From the NCBI GenBank assembly GCA_035294565.1, contig DATGKR010000077.1, forward strand, positions 1-18,365: a DNA stretch of 18,365 nucleotides. Direction: 5' to 3'. Positions 1 to 7,926 of the stretch are shown here, piece after piece. Numbering within the stretch: the stretch's first letter is position 1; each line of letters starts with the position of its first letter. The DNA comes from DATGKR01 sp035294565 (lineage in GTDB: Bacteria; Actinomycetota; Acidimicrobiia; Acidimicrobiales; Palsa-688). The notes beneath the pieces were generated by a model that was not told the DNA's origin, made no database searches, and saw nothing but the letters and a program-made list of their open reading frames with translations. A program made the translations under genes and the position numbers.

Positions 1-975
1 GTACGCCACGTCCGGGTGGTCCGGGCCGCCGAAAGTCGTGCCCCGCGCCTGCTCGGCGAGCGCGTCGACCATGTCGGCGTAGACCCGCCGGCCGGCGAGG
101 ACCCTGGTCGCCGCCGTGCAGTCCTGGCCGGCGTTGAAGTAGCCGGCCAGGGCGATCGCCTCGGCTGCCCTGCCGACGTCGACGTCGTCGAATACGAGCA
201 CCGGGGCCTTCCCGCCGAGCTCCAGGTGCAGCCTCTTCAGGTCGGCCGATGCCGCGGTGGCCACCTCCCGCCCGGCCCTCACGCTCCCGGTTATCGCCAC
301 CATCTGCGGGACGGGGTGCGACACGAGCGCCCGCCCGGTGTCCCGGTCGCCGCACACCACGTTCAGCACCCCCGGCGGGAGGATGGTCCCGGCCAGCTCG
401 GCGAGCATCACTGTGGTGACAGGCGTCGTATCCGATGGTTTGAGCACGACCGCGTTGCCGGCGGCCAGGGCGGGGGCGATCTTCCAGACGGCCATCATCA
501 GCGGGTAGTTCCAGGGGGTCACCTGCGCCACGACCCCAACCGGCTCGCGCCGGATCCACGAGGTGTGGCCTGCCATGTACTCCCCCGCCGAGCGGCCCTC
601 CAGCAGCCGGGCGGCACCCGCGAAGAAGCGGAGCTGGTCAAGCATCGGCGGTATCTCCTCCGAGCGGGTCAGCGCCAGGGGCTTGCCGGTGTTGCGACAC
701 TCTGCGGCGACGAACTCCTCGACACGCGCCTCGAGGGCGTCGGCCAGCTCGAGCAGCATCAGCGACCGTTCGGACGGGGTGGTGTCGCGCCAGGAGGAGA
801 AGGCGCCGGCCGCCGAGCGGCAGGCCGCTTCAACGTCCTCCGGTCCCGAAAGAGGGGCGGTCGCATAGGCCTCGCCGGTGCTCGGGTCGACAATCTCGCT
901 GAACCGCCCGCTGGCTGGATCGCTCGGCATCCCTCCGACGAAGTTGCGGATCCTGTCTGTCACGGCCCCTATCAT
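1..975 (-). CDS. Gamma-aminobutyraldehyde dehydrogenase-like aldehyde dehydrogenase (3' end beyond window)
   Basis: This NAD(P)-dependent aldehyde dehydrogenase probably oxidises 4-aminobutyraldehyde to GABA in putrescine breakdown. Reading the minus strand from ATG at 975 gives 325 codons with no stop before the window edge; the family is usually near 475-500 residues, so about the last third is missing. Visible motifs are the cofactor-site stretch VTPWNYPLMM, the catalytic Glu252 in LELGGKAP and the catalytic Cys286 in FNAGQDCTA. The 34-residue Glu-Cys spacing is canonical. GQDCTA is what I know from PatD/YdcW-type aminobutyraldehyde dehydrogenases, whereas many other members have GQxC in other contexts. 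A GTG at 963 in the same frame is an alternative start; neither has a clear Shine-Dalgarno. It is divergent from a class-III aminotransferase across 63 bp, which fits a shared pathway. Betaine-aldehyde or a related aldehyde as substrate cannot be excluded. Confidence 0.88.
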   Translation of the reverse strand, partial: MIGAVTDRIRNFVGGMPSDPASGRFSEIVDPSTGEAYATAPLSGPEDVEAACRSAAGAFSSWRDTTPSERSLMLLELADALEARVEEFVAAECRNTGKPLALTRSEEIPPMLDQLRFFAGAARLLEGRSAGEYMAGHTSWIRREPVGVVAQVTPWNYPLMMAVWKIAPALAAGNAVVLKPSDTTPVTTVMLAELAGTILPPGVLNVVCGDRDTGRALVSHPVPQMVAITGSVRAGREVATAASADLKRLHLELGGKAPVLVFDDVDVGRAAEAIALAGYFNAGQDCTAATRVLAGRRVYADMVDALAEQARGTTFGGPDHPDVAY

Positions 976-1016
976 GCCGGGCGGGTGCCGGACCCGTCCC
1001 GAAGAAGGCCAGGCGG

Positions 1017-1068
1017 GGCCCGCAGCCAGGAGGGACCAGTGCCACAGCCGGCCCGCAGCCAGGAGGGA
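1017..1068 (+). repeat. 19-bp direct repeat duplicating a Shine-Dalgarno
   Basis: The 19-mer beginning GGCCCGCAGCC and ending AGGAGGGA occurs at 1017-1035 and again at 1050-1068, a 33-bp (11-codon) period. Each copy brings an AGGAGG core and each is followed by an in-frame GTG (1039 and 1078), so the aminotransferase has two plausible initiation sites. The first has the better spacing (5 nt against 11 nt). Confidence 0.85.
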
Positions 1069-2445
1069 GCCAACGCCGTGGGAGCCGTCGACGACGCCAA
1101 GCTGCAGGAGGCGGCCCACCGCCACCTGTGGATGCACTTCACCCGGCACATCCCCGACCAGCCGGTGCCGGTGATGGTCAGGGGTGAGGGGCCCTGGGTG
1201 TGGGACAGCCGGGGAAAACGTTACCTCGACGGCCTGTCGGGCCTGTTCGTCGTGCAGGCCGGCCACGGCCGGCGGGAGCTGGCCCAGGCGGCCGCCCGCC
1301 AGGCGGAGCAGCTCGCCTACTTCCCCATCTGGAGCTACGCCCACCCGACGGCGGTGGAGCTGTCGGAACGCCTGGCCACCCTCGCGCCGGGGCCGCTCAA
1401 CCGGGTGTTCTTCACCACCGGCGGGGGGGAGGCGGTCGAGTCGGCGTGGAAGCTCGCCCGGCAGTACTTCCGGGCCGTCGGCCAGCCCGGGCGCTACAAA
1501 GTCATCTCCCGCGACATCGCCTACCACGGCACGACCATGGGAGCGCTGTCGATCACCGGTCTGCCGGCGATCAAGGCGCCCTTCGAGCCGCTCGTCCCCG
1601 GCTCGGTGCGGGTTGCCAACACCAACTTCTACCGCGCCCCCGAGCACGGCGACGACATCGAGGCCTTCGGCCGCTGGGCGGCGGCGGACATCGAGAGGCG
1701 CATCGAGATGGAGGGCCCGGAAACCGTGGCCGCCGTCTTCCTCGAGCCGGTGCAGAACTCCGGGGGGTGCTTCCCGCCGCCGCCCGGCTACTTCGACGAG
1801 GTGCGGCGCATCTGCGACCGCCACGGCGTGCTGCTCGTCTCCGACGAGGTCATCTGCGGCTTCGGCAGGCTCGGCGCCTGGTTCGGCGCCGACCGCTACG
1901 GGTACCGGCCGGACATGATCACCTGCGCCAAGGGGCTGACGAGCGGCTACTCACCCCTCGGGGCGCTGATCGTCGACGATCGGCTGATGGAGCCGTTCCT
2001 CGACGGGAGGACGACCTTCACCCACGGCTACACCTTCGGCGGCCACCCCGTGTCGTCGGCGGTGGCCCTCGCCAACCTGGACATCCTCGAAGGGGAGGAC
2101 CTCGTCGGCAACGTGCACCGCCGCTCCGGGCAATTCCGCTCGGTGCTCGACGGCCTGCGCGACCTGCCGATCGTCGGCGACGTCCGAGGCGACGGCTATT
2201 TCTTCGGCATCGAGCTGGTCAAGGACAAAGCGACGCGCCAGTCCTTCGACCACGACGAGTCGGAGCGGCTTCTGCGCGGCTTTTTGTCGAAGGCCCTGTT
2301 CGAGTCGGGGCTGATCTGCCGGGCCGACGACCGCGGCGACCCGGTCGTCCAACTCGCCCCGCCGCTGATCTGCACCGACGAGCACTTCGAGTTGATCGGC
2401 GAGATCCTCAGGTCCGTGCTGGCGGACGCCTGGAGTCGTATCTGA
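1039..2445 (+). CDS. Class-III PLP aminotransferase, probable putrescine (diamine):pyruvate aminotransferase
   Basis: A fold-type I, class-III pyridoxal-phosphate aminotransferase of about 468 residues, near family length. It shows the cofactor phosphate-site region FFTTGGGEAVESAWK, the YHGTT motif, Asp269 in SDEVICGFGR (contact to the pyridine nitrogen) and the Schiff-base Lys298 in CAKGLTSGY. The sequence resembles SpuC-type putrescine or beta-alanine:pyruvate aminotransferases. The neighbouring aminobutyraldehyde dehydrogenase and the agmatinase 5.5 kb away favour putrescine as amino donor, but this is inference from context. GTG at 1039 was chosen because AGGAGG lies 5 nt before it. A second in-frame GTG at 1078 has its own AGGAGG 11 nt upstream, produced by a 19-bp direct repeat. 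The open frame continues upstream to 16, but that part is antisense to the dehydrogenase and is not coding. The stop is 7 bp from the convergent rpsA stop. Confidence 0.88.
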   Translation: MPQPARSQEGANAVGAVDDAKLQEAAHRHLWMHFTRHIPDQPVPVMVRGEGPWVWDSRGKRYLDGLSGLFVVQAGHGRRELAQAAARQAEQLAYFPIWSYAHPTAVELSERLATLAPGPLNRVFFTTGGGEAVESAWKLARQYFRAVGQPGRYKVISRDIAYHGTTMGALSITGLPAIKAPFEPLVPGSVRVANTNFYRAPEHGDDIEAFGRWAAADIERRIEMEGPETVAAVFLEPVQNSGGCFPPPPGYFDEVRRICDRHGVLLVSDEVICGFGRLGAWFGADRYGYRPDMITCAKGLTSGYSPLGALIVDDRLMEPFLDGRTTFTHGYTFGGHPVSSAVALANLDILEGEDLVGNVHRRSGQFRSVLDGLRDLPIVGDVRGDGYFFGIELVKDKATRQSFDHDESERLLRGFLSKALFESGLICRADDRGDPVVQLAPPLICTDEHFELIGEILRSVLADAWSRI

Positions 2446-2452
2446 AAGGCGG

Positions 2453-3811
2453 CTATCCCGCGGAAGTTGGCTCGTCGGCGGCAGGCGACGGCGGCTGACC
2501 GGAAGCAGCAGGGGCGGGGGCGCCGCCGCTCTCGAGGTACTCGGCCCACGCCGCCTGCGCCTCGGACTCCGGCTCGAAGTCGGTGAAGCCCGCGGCGCCG
2601 ATGTAGTTGCCGTGCTCGTCGTAGGCGTGGTCGCCGAAGGCGTCGCGGTACTCGGCGGCGACCTCGCCGCCCTCGGCGGCCTGCTTGATCGAGAGGCTGA
2701 TCCGCCGACGCTGCAGGTCGATCTCGATGATCTTCACCCACAGCTCCTCGCCGGGGCTCACGACCTGCTCGGGCAGGTCCACGTGGTGGTTGGCCATCTC
2801 CGAGATGTGCACCAGCCCCTCGATGCCGTCGCCCACCTGGATGAACGCCCCGAAGGGGACGAGCTTGGTGACCCGGCCGTACACCAGCTCGCCGACCCGG
2901 TGGGCGTTGGCGAACTCCTGCCAGGGGTCGGACTGGGTGGCCTTGAGCGACAGGCTGATCCGCTCGCGGTCGAGGTCGACGTCGAGGACGCGCACCTCCA
3001 CCTCGTCGCCCACCTGCACCACCTGGGAGGGATGGTCGATGTGCTTCCACGACAGCTCGGAAACGTGGATGAGCCCGTCCATGCCGCCCAGGTCCACGAA
3101 CGCGCCGAATGTCACTACCGACGACACAACACCGCGCCTCACCTCCCCCGGCTGGAGGTTGGTCAGGAACTCGTCGCGCTGCTCCCGCTGGTTCTCCTCC
3201 AGCCACGCCCGGCGGGAGAGGACGACGTTGTTGCGGTTCTTGTCGAGCTCGATGATCTTGGCCTGCAGCGTCTTGCCCACGTAGGGCTGCAGGTCGCGCA
3301 CCCGGCGCAACTCGACGAGCGACGCCGGCAGGAACCCGCGCAGGCCGATGTCGAGGATGAGGCCGCCCTTGACCACCTCGATGACCGGGCCCTCGACGAC
3401 GCCGTCGCGCTCTTTGATCGCCTCGATGGTGCCCCACGCGCGCTCGTACTGGGCGCGCTTCTTGGAGAGGATGAGGCGCCCCTCCTTGTCCTCCTTCTGC
3501 AGGACGAGGGCCTCGATCTTGTCGCCGAGCGACACCACCTCGGAGGGGTCGACGTCGTGGCGGATGGACAGCTCGCGGGCGGGGATCACCCCTTCGGACT
3601 TGTAGCCGATGTCGAGCAGCACCTCGTCCTTGTCGATCTTGACGACTGTGCCGGTGACGATGTCGCCGTCGTCGAACTCCACGATCGTCCCGGCGATCGC
3701 ATCCGCCAGCGACGTCCCGCCGAGGTCGTCGGCCACCACTTGTCTCGGGTGGTACTCCCCAGCGTCGTCGAAGGTGCCCATCTCCGGGGCGGTCATGGTG
3801 TCATCGGGCAT
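2453..3811 (-). CDS. rpsA: 30S ribosomal protein S1
   Basis: Ribosomal protein S1 binds mRNA on the 30S subunit and helps initiation on structured or weakly led messages. The 452-residue product has four S1 (OB-fold) repeats at about residues 49-118, 135-202, 222-290 and 307-376. The third and fourth carry the well-conserved VTFGAFVDLGGMDGLIHVSELSW and VPFGAFIQVGDGIEGLVHISEM-type cores (split here by family convention). An acidic, Ala/Pro-rich tail follows from about 380. Four repeats is the usual actinobacterial form, shorter than the six-repeat E. coli protein. It is the last gene of the polA-methyltransferase-rpsA run, 40 bp after the methyltransferase stop. The start ATG at 3811 has only a weak purine tract upstream; ATG at residue 6 is a less likely alternative. 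In mycobacteria rpsA likewise follows polA. Confidence 0.96.
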   Translation of the reverse strand: MPDDTMTAPEMGTFDDAGEYHPRQVVADDLGGTSLADAIAGTIVEFDDGDIVTGTVVKIDKDEVLLDIGYKSEGVIPARELSIRHDVDPSEVVSLGDKIEALVLQKEDKEGRLILSKKRAQYERAWGTIEAIKERDGVVEGPVIEVVKGGLILDIGLRGFLPASLVELRRVRDLQPYVGKTLQAKIIELDKNRNNVVLSRRAWLEENQREQRDEFLTNLQPGEVRRGVVSSVVTFGAFVDLGGMDGLIHVSELSWKHIDHPSQVVQVGDEVEVRVLDVDLDRERISLSLKATQSDPWQEFANAHRVGELVYGRVTKLVPFGAFIQVGDGIEGLVHISEMANHHVDLPEQVVSPGEELWVKIIEIDLQRRRISLSIKQAAEGGEVAAEYRDAFGDHAYDEHGNYIGAAGFTDFEPESEAQAAWAEYLESGGAPAPAASGQPPSPAADEPTSAG

Positions 3812-3851
3812 GGAATGTCGAAGCCTACTTTCCGGTCAAAAACGCAGCCCC

Positions 3852-4574
3852 TTAGTCTACAACCTCTCCCACCAGCAGGAACTCCGGGTGGTCGAGGTCC
3901 GGTGGGCGGGCGGCGTAGTCACCCGGCGACACCGACCACAGGCCGGTCACCTCGACGCCGGCGGCGGCCGCCATGAGGCGCATCTCGCGCGGGGTGAAGC
4001 AGGTGGTCCACAGGCCGAAACTCCCGTCGCGCCCGGCGGGGTCCTTGACCGTGGCGACCTCGTGGTTGACCCCGGTGTCGGCGTCGAAGGTGTCAGCCTC
4101 CTCGAGGTGCCTGACGGCGAAGTAGGCGGAGAAGCCCGACACCGCCAGCTTCCCTCCCCGGCGCACGGCGCGGGCCATCCCGGCGACAACCGCCTCTTCC
4201 CCCCGCCCGCCGAGAAGGCCGAAGCCGCCCTGGCACAGGCTGATCGCAGCGTCGAAGCTTCCTCGGACAAAGGGCAGGCACCGCGCGTCGCCCCTCACCC
4301 ACCGCCCTTCGCCCGCCGCGGCGAGAAACGAAGCGGAGACGTCGACGCCGACGCTCTCAACGCCGAGGCGGCGCAGCGCGTGGGAGTGCCGGCCGGGCCC
4401 GCACCCCACGTCGAGGACCCGGTGACCGGGGCGCAGACCGAGGGCCGACACGAGGAAACGGACCTCCTGCTCGGTCCCCTTGGTGAAGCTGTAGCGGAGG
4501 TAGGCGGACCGGGCGTGGTCGGCGATCGCCTCGAACTCGCGCCCGGTCAACCCGCTCGGGGCGCCCGCCCTCAA
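3852..4574 (-). CDS. Class I SAM-dependent methyltransferase, substrate unknown
   Basis: A 240-residue Rossmann-fold methyltransferase. Motif I is RVLDVGCGPGRHS (residues 52-64), followed by the acidic ribose-binding strand VGVDVS (75-80) and the GDARCLPF region that normally contacts the adenine. The C-terminal half is enriched in aromatic and Gly residues but gives no substrate signature. The start is TTG at 4574, overlapping the polA stop by four bases (TTGA), so translation is probably coupled to polA. A second TTG lies eight codons downstream. No ATG or GTG is placed where the domain could start. Its position between polA and rpsA suggests co-transcription with core replication and translation genes, but that does not fix its substrate. 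Confidence 0.85.
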   Translation of the reverse strand: MRAGAPSGLTGREFEAIADHARSAYLRYSFTKGTEQEVRFLVSALGLRPGHRVLDVGCGPGRHSHALRRLGVESVGVDVSASFLAAAGEGRWVRGDARCLPFVRGSFDAAISLCQGGFGLLGGRGEEAVVAGMARAVRRGGKLAVSGFSAYFAVRHLEEADTFDADTGVNHEVATVKDPAGRDGSFGLWTTCFTPREMRLMAAAAGVEVTGLWSVSPGDYAARPPDLDHPEFLLVGEVVD

Positions 4575-7237
4575 CCCTTCGCCGCCGCCCAGTCGTCCCC
4601 CCAGGCGACGTTGACCGTCAAAGGAACCGTCAGCTCGGCGGCGCCGGTCATCGCCTCAATCACCGCCGCCTCCGCCTCCGCCGACTCCCCCGGCGGCACC
4701 TCGAGGATCACCTCGTCGTGGACCTGGAGCACGAGCCGGCTGTCCATGCCCTCCAGCCTGGCCGCCAGGCGAACCAGGGCGACCTTGAAGATGTCGGCGG
4801 CGAGACCCTGGATCCCGGCGTTCATGGCCTGGCGCTCCCCCGCGGCGCGCAGCTGGTAGCGGCCCGACTGCAGCTCCGGGATCATCCGGCGGCGCCCGAA
4901 CAACGTCTCGGTGTACCCCCGGTCGCGCGCCTCGGCGACGACCCGGTCCATGTAGGCCCGCACCGCCGGGAAGCCCTCCCAGAAAGCCTTGAGTATCGCC
5001 GCCGCCTCGTCCACGGGGATCGCCAGGCGCGACGCCAGGCCGTAGGCCTCCATCCCGTAGGCGAGACCGTAGGAGACCATCTTGGCTTTGGAGCGCATGG
5101 CGATCGTCACGTCCTCGGGGGCGACGCCGAAGATCCGCGAAGCGGTGACGTTGTGAATGTCGGTGCCCGTGCGGAACGCTTCGATCAACGCCGGATCCTC
5201 TGCCAGATGGGCTATCACCCGCAGCTCGATCTGGTTGTAGTCGGCCACCAGGAAACGGCAGCCCTCCGCCGGTACGAAGCACTTCCTCAAGCGCCGGCCC
5301 TCCTCGCTGCGGACGGGGATGTTGTGCAGGTTCGGCTGGTCCGAGCTGAGCCGCCCGGTGCGGGCGACCGTCTGGTTGAACGTGGCGTGGATCCTCCCGT
5401 CGGGCCCCACCTCGGCGAGCAGCGACTCCCCGTAGGTGGAGCGCAGCTTCTCCACCTCCCGGTAGCGCAGCAGGGCGTCGACGATGGGGTGCTCGCCGCG
5501 CAGCTTCTCCAGGGTCTGCACGTCGGTCGAGTAGCCAGTCTTGGTCTTTTTCTGCGGTGTCAGGCCGAGCTTGCCGTAGAGCACCTCGCGCAGCTGGGGC
5601 ACCGAATTGACGACGAACTCGACGCCGGCCAGGTCCTGGATCTGACGCTCCAGGCGCTTCGCCTCGGTCGCCAGCTCGGAGGCGAGGCGCTTCAGCTCCG
5701 CGACGTCCACGCGCACCCCCGCCGCCTCCATCTCCGCGAGCACCCGCACCAGGGGACGCTCGACCTCGTCGTAGAGCTCGGACATGCCCCGCGCCGAGAG
5801 GGCCGAGCCGAGCGGCTCGACCAGCCGGGCAACCGCCGCCGCGCGCCTCGCCGCCGCCTCCGAGGGCGGTTCCTCCGCCGCCATGAGGTCGAGCTGACCG
5901 GCCGGGGCTGCTCCCGGCGGGGCGAGGTCCACCCCCCCGTAGCGCCCGGCGAGATCTTCCAGCAGGTACTGGTCGCCGGCGGGGTCCACCAGGTACGCCG
6001 CGATCGAGGGGTCCAGCTCCAGATTGGAAAAAGTCACCCCGTATGCCATCAGCCCCCTCATGAGGGCCTTGGCGTCGTGTGCCGAGATCCTGGATCCCCC
6101 CGGACCGAGCAAGGCGTTCAGCAACGATGTCACCTCTCCGGTTGCGAGGAGCTCCCCCGGGAGCCATCTCGCCTCGGCCGGGTCGCCGGCAGGCAGGACG
6201 ACAAAGGCGAGGCCGAGGATCGCCGATCGACCCTCCCGTCCCTCCCACGCCGCCGCGACCGCCAGGTCCGGGGTTGAGCGCGTCCAGGCGCGAAGGGTGG
6301 CGAGGTCCAGCTCGGCGACGTGCACCTGCAGGGCGGCTCCTGGCGCGACGGGCTGCGCTTTGTCCGAACCTGTGGCCTCGACGAAACGATCCCAGAGGGT
6401 GCGGAACTCGAGGAAGTCGAACAGCCGCCGGACCTCTTCGAGGTCCCAGCCGCCGAGGGCCGCTTCGGTGGGGTCGACGGCGACCGGGACGTCGCGCACC
6501 AGCGGGGTGACCGCGGCGTTGGCCCGCACCTGTGCCTCCGCCTCTGCGAGGCTCTGGCGGAGCTTGGGGGTCAGCTCGTCGAGGTGGGCGTAGATCCCGT
6601 CGAGGTCGCCGTAGGTGTTGATGAGCCTGGCCGCCGTCTTCTCGCCGACACCGGGGACGCCCGCCAGGTTGTCCGAGGGGTCGCCGCGCAGCGCCGCGTA
6701 CTGCGGGTAGTCGGCCGGGCGCACCCCGGTCCGCCCGAAAATTCCCGCCTCGTCGTAGAGGACATAGTCGGAGACGCCCCGCTTGTTGTAGAGCACCTTC
6801 ACCGACGGGTCCTGCACCAGCTGGTAGGTGTCCCGGTCGCCGGTGACGATGATCACCTCGTCGCCTCGCGCCGCCGCCTGGGTGGCCAGGGTGGCTATGA
6901 CGTCGTCCGCCTCGAAACCTGGGGCGTCGACGGTGGGGATGCGCAGAACGTCTACCACCTGGCGGGCGAGGCCCAGTTGTTGGCGGAGGATGTCGGGGGT
7001 CTCGGCCCGGCCGGCCTTGTAGCCGTCGACCGCCTGGTGGCGGAAGGTCGGCTCGGGCCGGTCGAAACTCGCCACGACCTGGTCGGGCTTATGGTCCTTG
7101 ACGAGGTTGATGAGCATCGACGTGAAACCGAACACGGCGTTGGTCACCTGCCCCGAGGCGGTCGCCATGTCCGTCGGCAGGGCGAAGAACGCTCTGTAGA
7201 GCAGCGAGTTGCCGTCGATGAGCATCAGCCGGGCCAC
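4571..7237 (-). CDS. polA: DNA polymerase I
   Basis: Family A DNA polymerase for Okazaki-fragment processing and gap repair, about 888 residues. The N-terminal 5' nuclease is complete, with LIDGNSLLYRAF at the start, FEADDVIA, TGDRDTYQLV and the helix-hairpin-helix stretch GVPGVGEKTA. The middle 3'-5' exonuclease domain is degenerate: the DxE metal-ligand pair that E. coli has in FDTET is replaced by small residues (AVAAAW), so proofreading is probably absent, as in mycobacterial PolA. The polymerase domain has motif A with Asp666 (VADYNQIELR), the O-helix with Tyr723 (SYGLAYGM) and motif C His840-Asp841-Glu842 (VHDE). GTG at 7237 was chosen because it immediately precedes the LMLIDGN strand; ATG at 7225 is an alternative. 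The open frame runs on upstream to 7645, but that part is antisense to the DtxR-family gene. Confidence 0.96.
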   Translation of the reverse strand: MARLMLIDGNSLLYRAFFALPTDMATASGQVTNAVFGFTSMLINLVKDHKPDQVVASFDRPEPTFRHQAVDGYKAGRAETPDILRQQLGLARQVVDVLRIPTVDAPGFEADDVIATLATQAAARGDEVIIVTGDRDTYQLVQDPSVKVLYNKRGVSDYVLYDEAGIFGRTGVRPADYPQYAALRGDPSDNLAGVPGVGEKTAARLINTYGDLDGIYAHLDELTPKLRQSLAEAEAQVRANAAVTPLVRDVPVAVDPTEAALGGWDLEEVRRLFDFLEFRTLWDRFVEATGSDKAQPVAPGAALQVHVAELDLATLRAWTRSTPDLAVAAAWEGREGRSAILGLAFVVLPAGDPAEARWLPGELLATGEVTSLLNALLGPGGSRISAHDAKALMRGLMAYGVTFSNLELDPSIAAYLVDPAGDQYLLEDLAGRYGGVDLAPPGAAPAGQLDLMAAEEPPSEAAARRAAAVARLVEPLGSALSARGMSELYDEVERPLVRVLAEMEAAGVRVDVAELKRLASELATEAKRLERQIQDLAGVEFVVNSVPQLREVLYGKLGLTPQKKTKTGYSTDVQTLEKLRGEHPIVDALLRYREVEKLRSTYGESLLAEVGPDGRIHATFNQTVARTGRLSSDQPNLHNIPVRSEEGRRLRKCFVPAEGCRFLVADYNQIELRVIAHLAEDPALIEAFRTGTDIHNVTASRIFGVAPEDVTIAMRSKAKMVSYGLAYGMEAYGLASRLAIPVDEAAAILKAFWEGFPAVRAYMDRVVAEARDRGYTETLFGRRRMIPELQSGRYQLRAAGERQAMNAGIQGLAADIFKVALVRLAARLEGMDSRLVLQVHDEVILEVPPGESAEAEAAVIEAMTGAAELTVPLTVNVAWGDDWAAAKG

Positions 7238-7245
7238 CGGCTCGA

Positions 7246-7255
7246 ACGGTAGTCT
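7246..7255. promoter_or_regulatory. Overlapping divergent -10 elements between polA and the DtxR-family gene
   Basis: Only 24 bp (7238-7261) separate the divergent starts. On the plus strand TAGTCT at 7250-7255 fits the actinobacterial TANNNT -10 pattern and ends exactly 6 nt before ATG 7262, the geometry expected for leaderless transcription. On the minus strand TACCGT at 7251-7246 also fits TANNNT, 8 nt before GTG 7237. The two hexamers overlap, so polymerase could not occupy both at once. Neither gene has a convincing Shine-Dalgarno, which agrees with leaderless starts. Confidence 0.5.
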
Positions 7256-7261
7256 CCAAGC

Positions 7262-7924
7262 ATGGTCGAGGGCTTCCACCCACCGCTGGAGGAGTACCTC
7301 GAGGCCGTCCACGAGCTGGGCGAGGAGGGGATGGTCGTCATCCAGGCGCGCCTCGCCGAGCGGCTCGGCCACTCGGCGCCGGCCGTGTCGGAGATGATCC
7401 GCCGGCTGCGCGACGAGGGCTACCTGGCCGTGTCGGGGCGCTCCCTGGCCCTCACGGAGAAGGGCAGGTCCGTCGCCGAGAGGGTCGTGCGCAAGCACCG
7501 CCTGGCCGAGCGGCTCCTGACGGACATCATCGGTCTGCCGTGGGAGAAGGCCCACGCCGAGGCGGGCAGATGGGAACACGTCATCTCCGACGAGGTGGAG
7601 GCCCGCCTGGTCGAGTTGCTCGGCCACCCGACGACCTGCCCCCACGGCAACCCCATCCCCGGCTCGGGCGCGGCCCAGGGAATCCCGACGACGGTCCTAG
7701 CCGGCCACGACGAGGGCGACCACGTCCGGCTGGAGCGGGTCACCGAGCAGGTGGAGTTGGACGAGGAGGCGTTGTCCTACCTGTCGGCGCACGGCTTCGT
7801 GCCCGGCACCGAGGCCACCGTCGCCTCCCGGGCGCCCGACGGGACGCTGATCCTCGACATGGGCGGCCGCACGATGGCCCTCGGCCCGGCGCTGGCCCAG
7901 CAGCTGTTCGTCACCGCCGCCTAG
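7262..7924 (+). CDS. DtxR/MntR-family metal-dependent transcriptional regulator
   Basis: A 220-residue metal-sensing repressor of the DtxR/IdeR/MntR family with all three domains: winged helix-turn-helix (about 1-65), dimerisation and metal-binding domain (about 66-140, with RKHRLAERLL and HPTTCPHGNPIPG typical of the family) and a C-terminal SH3/FeoA-like domain (about 145-220). His79, Glu83, His98, Glu105 and His106 are present at the DtxR/IdeR numbering. Two primary-site ligands differ: the position of IdeR Met10 is Glu11, and the position of Cys102 is Gly102. Glu11 and Glu14 line up with the MntR acidic ligands Asp8 and Glu11. It could therefore prefer manganese over iron, though the missing residue at 102 leaves that uncertain. 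It is divergent from polA and followed after 2 nt by an agmatinase. Confidence 0.9.
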   Translation: MVEGFHPPLEEYLEAVHELGEEGMVVIQARLAERLGHSAPAVSEMIRRLRDEGYLAVSGRSLALTEKGRSVAERVVRKHRLAERLLTDIIGLPWEKAHAEAGRWEHVISDEVEARLVELLGHPTTCPHGNPIPGSGAAQGIPTTVLAGHDEGDHVRLERVTEQVELDEEALSYLSAHGFVPGTEATVASRAPDGTLILDMGGRTMALGPALAQQLFVTAA

Positions 7925-7926
7925 CC

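Noticed and set aside
16..1038. Plus-strand open frame upstream of the aminotransferase
   Set aside because: It is antisense to the aldehyde dehydrogenase, whose catalytic motifs are clear, and its translation is low-complexity Arg/Gly/Pro-rich. The aminotransferase homology begins only after 1039.
2612..3976. 454-codon plus-strand open frame
   Set aside because: Antisense shadow of rpsA; its translation is His/Leu/Asp-rich with no recognisable domain.
4718..6277. 519-codon plus-strand open frame
   Set aside because: Antisense to polA, whose polymerase motifs are intact. High GC at third positions makes long antisense frames common here.
7238..7645. N-terminal extension of PolA
   Set aside because: The open frame continues upstream of 7237 but is antisense to the DtxR-family gene, and family A polymerases begin at the LIDGN strand.
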